Of a stretch of DNA of 64,000 nt, positions 52,972 to 60,276 are shown one piece after another (position 1 is the stretch's first letter; every line of letters starts with the position of its first letter). The position numbers and the translations under genes are program-made. Origin of the DNA: Fulverythrobacter ferritrahens (GTDB lineage Bacteria > Pseudomonadota > Alphaproteobacteria > Sphingomonadales > Sphingomonadaceae). The DNA is taken from the NCBI RefSeq assembly GCF_020539485.1, contig NZ_JACDXU010000001.1:1612001-1676000 (forward strand), read 5' to 3'. The notes beneath the pieces were generated by a model. It saw nothing but the letters and a program-made list of their open reading frames with translations, was not told the DNA's origin and searched no databases.

Positions 52972-55362
52972 TCAGAAATCCGCAGAAACCTGGACGAACC
53001 AGTTTCGCGGACGCGCGTAGATTTTTTCTGCATAGCCCAACGTGCCGAGCGAGGCATTGCCCTGGATCAGGTAACGCTCGTCAAACACGTTCATAACACC
53101 GGCGGTAAGCTTCCAGCCGCTATCGTCATTGGCCAGTGACACGGAAACATTGCCCGTGAAATAGCCGTCCTCCTCGATCTCCGGAACGCTGCCGGTGATG
53201 AAGGTGATCTTGGAAGTGTAGCTGCCATCGAAGCGCGGCGTCAGCGAGAGGCTGTCCGTCAACGGGAATTCATAGGCCAAGCCGAAACTTCCCTGGAATT
53301 CCGGCGTGAACGGCAGATCATCCGCCGGAGTAACGGTCGCGGTCGCACCCGGAACCGGGGTGATGCTCAGGATATCGTCATCCAGCACGCTGGCAGATGC
53401 ATCGAACCTGAAGCCGCCGGAACGATAGCTCACTTCGCCTTCAAGGCCCTGGATACGGGCCTTGCCCGCATTGAACAGCAGCGGCACCACACCCTGACGG
53501 AAGATCAGCTGGATGTTGTTATAATTGGCGATGAAGGCCGCGGCGTTGAACCGGAAATCGCCCAGATCGAACTTGGCCCCGATTTCGTAGCTCTCGACTT
53601 CTTCCTCGTCGAAGGGAACCGGCACATTGCCCGGAGGGGCAGCGTTGTAGCGCGTATTGAACCCGCCCGATTTGAAGCTGCGCGAATAGGACGCATAGGT
53701 GCTGACCTGATCGCTCCAGGAATAGCGAATGCTGGCCGAGCCGGTCACTGCATCGAAACTGTCCTTGAACGGACGGTTGTAGATGAACAGCGGGCCACCC
53801 TCGGGAACGGCCTTGGTAGGCAGCGGATCGGGATCAGGCAGGGTCGCCGGGAAGAGGTTCAGCACCGTGCCGGTGAAGGTCTTCTTATCCCGCGTGTAAC
53901 GAAGGCCGCCCGAAATTTCGAGCTGTTCGACTGGATTGACCGACAGCTCGCCGAACACGGCGATCGAGTCCGTTTCCAGGTCGGAAATCTGAAGGTCGCG
54001 CGATCCGGGCCCACCGGCCAGCATTGAATTGATGACCGGCGGCGACGGGGGGAATGCCAGCGGAACGGTTGCCCGTTCATGCGTCTTTTCGTTGAAGTAA
54101 TACCCACCCAGAATGCCGCTCACGATGCTCGACTGATATTGCAGCTGCAATTCCTGGCTGACCTGATCGGACTGGGACCCCACATCGGTGGTGATCATTA
54201 CGAAAGGCGTATTGTCCGCATCGCGAATGCCGCGCGATTCGGTGGAACGATAGGCCGTGATCGACTTGATCTTGAATGCCTCGGAAAGGTCGGCCTCAAG
54301 CGTGCCGGACAGGCCCCAGACTTCCGAAGTGCTCAGAACATCGGCAACGCCACCATTTACGAAATCGCCCTTCGCCTGGAAATCGTTGGCGCAGCGCGGA
54401 TCGTTGATCATCGGCACGTTCGGCGCACCGAAGCGCGGATCGGTATTGGGCAGGACGAAGGGGATCGTCGCCCCCGGACAACCCGCAGCCACGCTGACGA
54501 TGGCGGCAACCGGCGCCTGTTCATTAATCCCTGCGAAAACGAACGGCGCGCCATGTTCGTCACGCTTCGTATAATCGGCGCGAATGTTGAGCTTCACATC
54601 CGGGCTGGCTTCCCACAACAAAGCGCCGTTGAGGGTAAAGCTGTTGTCATCCCCCAGATCGAGCCCGTCAAAGTCCCGGATCACATAGCCATCCCGCTTG
54701 CGGAAACCGCCCGAGACGCGCGCGGCCATCGTGTCGGCAATAGGCAGGTTGAGGGCAGCGAAACCTTCATACAGATTGTTTTCGCCCACACGGAAGCGGC
54801 CATTGCCGCTGAACTCTCCCAGCTTGGGCTCCTTGGTGCGCACCAGGATCGCGCCGCCGATGGTGTTGCGGCCGAACAGCGTGCCCTGCGGGCCACGCAG
54901 CACTTCGACGCTGGCGATGTCGCCAAACTCGATTGTCCCGCCAACAGCGCGGCCGAGATAGACCTCGTCCAGATAGATGCCCACGCCCGGATCGACCGCT
55001 GCGGTGGGATCGAGTTGGCCGATGCCGCGAATGAACACCACCGAAGCGGCGGAATTGCCCGAAAGCTGGCCGGCAGGCTTGAACTGCAGGCTGGGGGTTA
55101 TCTGTTCCAGATCCGACGTCTGCTGGATTTGGCGATCCCGCAATTCTTCTGCGCTGAAAGCCGAAACGGCGATAGGCGTGTCGATCAGCGCCTCATCCCG
55201 GCGGCGGGCGGTAACGACGATCGAACCGCCGCTTTCCGCCTCCCTCGCCCCGGCTTCATCCTGCGCCTGGGCGGAAGTACCGAAAGACATCGAAAGCGCC
55301 GCACTCAGTCCCAGAACGCTGGTGCGTATCATCAGCCGCGTATTGTCGCGAAATCCAAGCAT
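52972..55362 (-). CDS. TonB-dependent outer-membrane receptor
   Basis: The 796-residue protein has a signal peptide (LGLSAALSMSFGTSAQAQ), a TonB-box-like IVVTARRRDEALIDTPIAVS, the plug domain (FIRGIGQLDP, VYLGRAVGGTIEFGDIASVE, LRGPQGTLFGRNTIGGAI) and a barrel ending in a Phe (QVSADF). The pattern is that of the sphingomonad receptors for hydrophobic or aromatic substrates. It is divergent from a MarR regulator with a palindrome between them, and is probably co-regulated with the GMC/SDR module beside it. Confidence 0.95.
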   Translation of the reverse strand: MLGFRDNTRLMIRTSVLGLSAALSMSFGTSAQAQDEAGAREAESGGSIVVTARRRDEALIDTPIAVSAFSAEELRDRQIQQTSDLEQITPSLQFKPAGQLSGNSAASVVFIRGIGQLDPTAAVDPGVGIYLDEVYLGRAVGGTIEFGDIASVEVLRGPQGTLFGRNTIGGAILVRTKEPKLGEFSGNGRFRVGENNLYEGFAALNLPIADTMAARVSGGFRKRDGYVIRDFDGLDLGDDNSFTLNGALLWEASPDVKLNIRADYTKRDEHGAPFVFAGINEQAPVAAIVSVAAGCPGATIPFVLPNTDPRFGAPNVPMINDPRCANDFQAKGDFVNGGVADVLSTSEVWGLSGTLEADLSEAFKIKSITAYRSTESRGIRDADNTPFVMITTDVGSQSDQVSQELQLQYQSSIVSGILGGYYFNEKTHERATVPLAFPPSPPVINSMLAGGPGSRDLQISDLETDSIAVFGELSVNPVEQLEISGGLRYTRDKKTFTGTVLNLFPATLPDPDPLPTKAVPEGGPLFIYNRPFKDSFDAVTGSASIRYSWSDQVSTYASYSRSFKSGGFNTRYNAAPPGNVPVPFDEEEVESYEIGAKFDLGDFRFNAAAFIANYNNIQLIFRQGVVPLLFNAGKARIQGLEGEVSYRSGGFRFDASASVLDDDILSITPVPGATATVTPADDLPFTPEFQGSFGLAYEFPLTDSLSLTPRFDGSYTSKITFITGSVPEIEEDGYFTGNVSVSLANDDSGWKLTAGVMNVFDERYLIQGNASLGTLGYAEKIYARPRNWFVQVSADF

Positions 55363-55426
55363 TGCCTCGTCCCCTCATTGGACACCGAACCTTGCCGGCT
55401 ATCCTTCAAAGGTCATTCAAGATATA

Positions 55427-55441
55427 GTTATTGTCAATAAC
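55427..55441. promoter_or_regulatory. Candidate MarR operator
   Basis: GTTATTG-T-CAATAAC, a perfect 7-1-7 palindrome, lies between the divergent TonB receptor and MarR genes, 35 bases before the MarR start. Its size and symmetry fit MarR-type sites. Confidence 0.65.
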
Positions 55442-55475
55442 CATTGACCCAAACCACTCCGAATTGGAGAGTAAG

Positions 55476-56009
55476 GTGCAGAACAGCCACATTGCGGCAC
55501 GAACCGCTATTGGCCACCGGGATGAAAAGAGGGCCGCCAACATGGCTGCGACTGAGCGCAATGATCCAATATTGTTTGATTCTTCATATAGTTATGGACA
55601 ACTAACCAGCCTGACCGGCTTTGCCCTGCGCCGGGCCAGCCTGTTGGATTTCAGCAAGTTTGGAGATTCGGTGGGGGACCGGGCGATTACGCCCCTCCGC
55701 TATTCATTGCTGGAATTGGTCGGGGCCAATCCCGGGTTGCAGCAAGTGGCACTGGCGAAAATTCTCGGCCTCTCGAAACCCGCCGCCACGCTCGGCATGG
55801 ACTTCTGGGAGAAAAGGAACTGTATCTCCCGCCGCAAGGACCGGGACGACCGGCGATCCTATGGGATCTACCTCACCGAAACCGGCGAAGCCACGCTGGC
55901 ACGATTGCGTGATGATGTGCGGCGGCATGACGACGAGCTGACCACCTGCCTTTCGGACGAGGAGCTACTGCAACTGCGCACCCTTCTGCGCCGGATCTAC
56001 AGCGGCTGA
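55476..56009 (+). CDS. MarR-family transcriptional regulator
   Basis: The 177-residue protein starts at the GTG at 55476, chosen because GGAGA lies five bases before it; a later ATG (55542) is possible. The winged helix is readable: LRYSLLELVGANPGLQQVAL, then LGLSKPAATLGMDFWEKRN and the wing RRKDRDDRRSYGIYLTETG. MarR proteins usually repress neighbouring genes until a small, often aromatic, ligand binds. The likely target is the divergent TonB receptor, through the palindrome at 55427-55441. Confidence 0.88.
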   Translation: MQNSHIAARTAIGHRDEKRAANMAATERNDPILFDSSYSYGQLTSLTGFALRRASLLDFSKFGDSVGDRAITPLRYSLLELVGANPGLQQVALAKILGLSKPAATLGMDFWEKRNCISRRKDRDDRRSYGIYLTETGEATLARLRDDVRRHDDELTTCLSDEELLQLRTLLRRIYSG

Positions 56010-56027
56010 TACGACGCCTGGCCAACG

Positions 56028-56570
56028 TCATTTGGCGAGACGCGACGCACCGCCACCAATTCCGGCCTTGAGGATTGCGTCGTGCAATATCCGCAGCGCG
56101 GCTGCGGCGGCCAGTTGACGCCCCTCATTGCGCTCCACTTCTCCGAGATGGAACTCGCCGTGTATCTCCTGACCGGCCCGATCGCGCGCGGCGACATGCA
56201 CCAAGCCGTTCTCGTGGCCTCCTGCTGGGCCAGTATATCCACTTACCGCCACTGCGACATCTGCATCGGAAATCGCCAGCGCCCGCCGCGCCATAGCCAG
56301 AGCGATCTGCGGGCTCACGGCGCCGTAACGGTCGATCTGCGCCATCGGGATGCCAAGCAGGCCGGTCTTCGCCTCGTCACTATAGGTTACAAATCCGGAG
56401 CTGAACGCGCTGCTAAGGCCTTCAATCCCGGTCAATGTCGAAGCGATCAACCCGCCTGTGCAACTCTCGGCGGAAGCGACCGAAAAGTCACGATCCACTG
56501 CCGCCTGCAGCAGATCTTCAGCCAGTTGGCTCAGGTTTCGCTCCAACTGAAGCGGCTCTTGTATATCCAC
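56028..56570 (-). CDS. CinA C-terminal-type nicotinamide-nucleotide amidase
   Basis: The 180-residue product is counted from the GTG at 56570, where GAGGAG stands nine bases upstream; a TTG at 56633 would add 21 residues. It is the stand-alone CinA/PncC domain: SVASAESCTGGLIASTLT, FSSGFVTYSDEAKTGLLG and VAVSGYTGPAGG. The enzyme deamidates NMN to NaMN in pyridine nucleotide recycling. SGYTGP replaces the more usual TGIAGP, a small deviation. No link to the neighbours is apparent. Confidence 0.88.
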   Translation of the reverse strand: MDIQEPLQLERNLSQLAEDLLQAAVDRDFSVASAESCTGGLIASTLTGIEGLSSAFSSGFVTYSDEAKTGLLGIPMAQIDRYGAVSPQIALAMARRALAISDADVAVAVSGYTGPAGGHENGLVHVAARDRAGQEIHGEFHLGEVERNEGRQLAAAAALRILHDAILKAGIGGGASRLAK

Positions 56571-56720
56571 CAGCACACGCTCCTCTTCCGCTTTGCCCGC
56601 ACAAGCTGAAAGATATGCTCGGTGTTCCAGCAAGTATCACAAGATGGGATGGCCCGGCGTGGTCCTGCGCCGGATTGCCAACGCACGAGGCGCCCCTTTC
56701 CCGATCCACGAACGCAGGCT

Positions 56721-58826
56721 CTACTCCAGAGCTGCCAGTTGAAGTGGGCCAGCGCCACCGGCGGCCGGGTCGGAATAGGAAGCCGCCCCATTCTCCACAT
56801 GGCCAGCCAGCCGCCAGATCTGCCCTCCGGCGGCGAACTGCCGGTCATACCAACCATGGCTTTCCGCAAGATCGAGGGGAATGCGGCGAGTTTCGCCAGC
56901 AGCGAGAACGATGGCCTTGGCGGGCGCACCATAGGCTCTGTCCGTCATACGGATCGACTGAGGCGCGGAGCCGAGATTCGTCAGGCTGAGCGCTGTCGAT
57001 GAAGTTCCCCCCTGATCGACGCTGACCGAGAACACATCGCCCCGCCCTACAAGGCGCCGGTGGAAGCCATTGGGGCCGAGGACGAAGACGTCCAGATCCT
57101 CCCCCGATGCCGACAACGGATGCGCCAGTTCCTGCCCGGCGCCGACCGTATAGCGCGCGGGAACCTCTTCCAGCAGCTTGACGTCATAGACATGGAATAC
57201 CGCTGCACGCTCAGCCGAATTGTTGACGAACAGCAGTGATTCACCGGTCGGCTCCCTGACCAGACGGGCATCCAGCCTGTAGGGCGTTGCCCGCCGGCGC
57301 CGCAGCCCGGTTTCCTGCACCGGGGCAGCGATCCGGGCGGGAAGCGGGGGCGGGATTTCCTCCAGAACCGATGCCCGCTCCGACAAAGCGGCAGTCTCAG
57401 GCAGGGTCGCCATGAAATCGACCGTGTCGGGCGAACCGAAATCGAAACAGGATGTCAGGTCACCGCAGACCGCGCGGCGCCATGCGCTGATATTCGGTTC
57501 ATGCACGCCAAAACGCGCCTCGAGGAAGCGCAGAATACTCGTATGATCGAACACCTCGGATGCCACATGGCCACCCTTGCTCCAGGGCGATATCACATAG
57601 AGGGGCACGCGCGGGCCAAGGCCATAGGGCCGGTCGAGATAGGCCGCATCATCGGCATTTTGGGAATGAATATGATATTCATCATCAGCAGGAATGGAGG
57701 TGCCGCCCACCACGCGTCCTGAAGCGCGCGCCGGGGGAGCAGGCGGTGGCATGTGATCGAACAGCCCGTCATTCTCATCGAAATTCACCAACAGCACCGT
57801 TCGTGCCCACACATCCGGATTGGCGGTGAGCGCATCGAGTACCTGCGCGGTGTAGTCCCCGCCCTGCAACGGCGTGGAAGCGCCGGGATGTTCCGACATG
57901 GCGGCAGGCGCGACGATCCACGATACTTCCGGCAATCTTTCCGCCAGCACATCCTGCTTCAGCTCGTCGAGCTTGCGGGTGGTGATGGTCCGCCGCGTGA
58001 GAAGGTCCGCCGCGATGGCCGCCGCCCCCTTTGGCTGACGATAACGCTGAAACCCGACCACCGGATTGTCGGTGAAATTGTCCGCCATGTCCTGGTAAAT
58101 CTGGAACCCGATGCCGGCGGCCATCAGACGTTCGGGATAGGTGCTCCAAAGATAGCCACCATGATGCCGCGGATCGCCCTCCAGCGTGTCATATCCATTA
58201 TCTATGGCAGGGCCATTGCCGCGCCCCAGCGGGTCATGCGTGCCGCTCCAGATATAGAGCCGGTTGGGATTGGTGCTGAGATGCAATGCGCAATGATAGG
58301 CGTCACACAGAGTGAAGGCTTCAGCCAGGGCATATTGGAACGGCAGGTCCGCGCGGGTGAAATGGGCCATCGAGTGATTGTGCTTGGAGTGTGTCCAGGC
58401 CCCCATCCGACCATTGTCCCACGCCGCCTGGCTATCCGTGAAGCCGTGGGGGGTGCCCAGCGGGCGGTAGAGGCGGAAATCCACCGAAGTGTCGAGCCGG
58501 AAGGGCGCGATCAACGCCGGATCGGCCCCGGCATGCTCGTTAGGCTGGGCCAGCACCGAGCGATCCGGCGCACCGGGAAGCGGCGGAGCGGGAATTGCGA
58601 AACGATCCCCATAACCACGCACACCCCGCATCGTGCCGAAATAGTGATCGAAAGACCGGTTCTCCTGCGTGAGGATGACGACATGACCGACATCCTGCAA
58701 CGTGCCCGTGCGGCGCGCAGCAGGGATTTCCAGCGCGCGAACAATGGAAGGGGCAAGCGTCGCCGCTGCACCTGCGGAGGCCATCATGTCGCGGATGAAG
58801 CTGCGGCGATCCTGCGTCATCACCAT
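56721..58826 (-). CDS. Phosphocholine-type phospholipase C (AcpA/PC-PLC family), Tat-exported
   Basis: The 701-residue protein has a twin-arginine signal (DRRSFIRDMMASAGAAATLAP) and the PC-PLC/AcpA catalytic domain: VVILTQENRSFDHYFGTMRG, with the Glu-Asn metal and nucleophile region, WTHSKHNHSM, NFDENDGLFDHMPPP and VFDHTSILRFLEARFG. Two C-terminal beta-sandwich repeats of about 100 residues follow, as in other large members of the family. It hydrolyses phosphocholine or related phosphodiesters outside the cytoplasm. It is divergent from a PI-PLC-like gene. Confidence 0.92.
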   Translation of the reverse strand: MVMTQDRRSFIRDMMASAGAAATLAPSIVRALEIPAARRTGTLQDVGHVVILTQENRSFDHYFGTMRGVRGYGDRFAIPAPPLPGAPDRSVLAQPNEHAGADPALIAPFRLDTSVDFRLYRPLGTPHGFTDSQAAWDNGRMGAWTHSKHNHSMAHFTRADLPFQYALAEAFTLCDAYHCALHLSTNPNRLYIWSGTHDPLGRGNGPAIDNGYDTLEGDPRHHGGYLWSTYPERLMAAGIGFQIYQDMADNFTDNPVVGFQRYRQPKGAAAIAADLLTRRTITTRKLDELKQDVLAERLPEVSWIVAPAAMSEHPGASTPLQGGDYTAQVLDALTANPDVWARTVLLVNFDENDGLFDHMPPPAPPARASGRVVGGTSIPADDEYHIHSQNADDAAYLDRPYGLGPRVPLYVISPWSKGGHVASEVFDHTSILRFLEARFGVHEPNISAWRRAVCGDLTSCFDFGSPDTVDFMATLPETAALSERASVLEEIPPPLPARIAAPVQETGLRRRRATPYRLDARLVREPTGESLLFVNNSAERAAVFHVYDVKLLEEVPARYTVGAGQELAHPLSASGEDLDVFVLGPNGFHRRLVGRGDVFSVSVDQGGTSSTALSLTNLGSAPQSIRMTDRAYGAPAKAIVLAAGETRRIPLDLAESHGWYDRQFAAGGQIWRLAGHVENGAASYSDPAAGGAGPLQLAALE

Positions 58827-58912
58827 GGCCGCTTTCCCGACCGGCTGCCGTGAACAGACTTCGCACCGCCTTGCTCGTTGAAAATCACCCGTAATTCTCC
58901 TGTCTTACTCTT

Positions 58913-58926
58913 GTGGTCTGGACCAC
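58913..58926. promoter_or_regulatory. Operator-like palindrome between the two phospholipase genes
   Basis: GTGGTC-TG-GACCAC, 33 bases before the PI-PLC-like start and 87 bases before the PC-PLC start. The core TGGTCTGGACCA recurs inverted before the next TonB receptor at 60245-60256. Confidence 0.55.
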
Positions 58927-58958
58927 GGATGTGTCGGTTGGGTGACGGGAAGCAGGAA

Positions 58959-60149
58959 ATGTGGAAGGCGGGTTTAGCTCTGGTGGCATGTTGCATCTTG
59001 TCCGGCCCGGTCTGGGGTCAGCCCTCCAGCTGTGACCTCACCGCGCCGGAAATCGAGGATGCGGGGCCAGGCTGCCTGCGCGTATGGGTGGACCATAATC
59101 TGAGGCTGAACGACATCGTCGCTGTCGGCACTCACAACAGTTACAAGGTGGAACTGCCTGAGCAGATACTGGCCATGCTCCGCGCATCCGCTCCTGAAAG
59201 CGCGGAAGAGCTGGATTATCGGCACCGCCCGCTGATGGAACAGCTGGACGCGGGCGCCCGCCAGTTGGAGATCGACGTCTATAACGACCCGCAAGGGGGG
59301 CGCTTCATTGCCCCTGCGGGCCTGCGCGCTGCGGGCATCCCCGTGGACGCGGCCCGGCTGGCGGCGCTGGCCGAGCCTGGTTTCAAGGTGATGCACGTGC
59401 AGGACATCGATGTCCTGAGTTCCTGCGTGAGCTGGCGGGTCTGCCTTGGTATCGTGCGAAGCTGGTCTCTGGCCCGCCCGGATCACGCGCCCATCCTGAT
59501 CATGGTCAACGCCAAGACCGACAGGGCGGCACTGCCCGGCGGAGTGGATGCCCTGCCCTTCGATACCGCAGCCTTCGATGCACTGGACCAAGATGTCCGC
59601 GATGTGTTCCCGCCAGAAGCACTGATCACTCCCGACGATGTGCAGGGAAGCTATCCGACCTTGCGCGAGGCGGTGCTTAATAACGGCTGGCCCAGCCTCG
59701 GGACGGCCCGTGGCCGTGTCATGTTCGCGCTTGACGAGGCTGCCGCCAAGGTCGCGATCTATCGAGGCAACCGGCGATCGCTGGAGGGGCGCGTATTCTT
59801 CGTCAATACGGACGAGGCTTCGCCAGCGGCGGCCTATCTGACACTCAACGATCCCATTCTGGAAGGGGACCGCATCCGCAAGGCAGTGGCGGCCGGTTTC
59901 ATCGTTCGCACCCGCGCCGATGCTGGCACCCATGAGGCAAGGGCGGGTGATTTTAGACGGCGCGATGCCGCGCTGGCATCTGGCGCGCAATTCATATCGA
60001 CGGATTATCTCTGGCTGGATCCCCGGCTGCATAATGACTATCGGGTCCGCCTGCCCGGTAATGCGGCGGCGCTGTGCAATCCGTTGCGCACGGCCAGCCG
60101 TTGCGCTGGCGTGGCGGTAGAGCCCGCTGCGGGCGACAAGCAATATTAG
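58959..60149 (+). CDS. PI-PLC-like (Ca2+-dependent type) phosphodiesterase
   Basis: The 396-residue protein starts at the ATG at 58959 (GGGA at nine bases), which opens a signal peptide (GLALVACCILSGPVWG). The TIM-barrel PI-PLC features are visible: VGTHNSYKVELPEQI with the first catalytic His, ARQLEIDVYNDPQGGRF with metal ligands, a second His in FKVMHVQDID, and ISTDYLWLD at the end. These enzymes cleave phosphoinositides or glycerophosphodiesters. Beside a PC-PLC it suggests a phospholipid or phosphate scavenging pair. Confidence 0.85.
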   Translation: MWKAGLALVACCILSGPVWGQPSSCDLTAPEIEDAGPGCLRVWVDHNLRLNDIVAVGTHNSYKVELPEQILAMLRASAPESAEELDYRHRPLMEQLDAGARQLEIDVYNDPQGGRFIAPAGLRAAGIPVDAARLAALAEPGFKVMHVQDIDVLSSCVSWRVCLGIVRSWSLARPDHAPILIMVNAKTDRAALPGGVDALPFDTAAFDALDQDVRDVFPPEALITPDDVQGSYPTLREAVLNNGWPSLGTARGRVMFALDEAAAKVAIYRGNRRSLEGRVFFVNTDEASPAAAYLTLNDPILEGDRIRKAVAAGFIVRTRADAGTHEARAGDFRRRDAALASGAQFISTDYLWLDPRLHNDYRVRLPGNAAALCNPLRTASRCAGVAVEPAAGDKQY

Positions 60150-60244
60150 CCCTGGGATCTGCCCAAGGGTGTCCGGATTGCGGGCACGATGTCGTTTCAG
60201 CCGAGACTGTCACAGAGGTGTAGCGGCAACCTGCTTAAGGCCGC

Positions 60245-60256
60245 TGGTCCAGACCA
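60245..60256. promoter_or_regulatory. Operator-like palindrome before third TonB receptor
   Basis: TGGTCCAGACCA, the exact reverse complement of the core at 58914-58925, 20 bases upstream of the receptor ATG. Confidence 0.5.
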
Positions 60257-60276
60257 AAAACCATGGGGTAACTATA

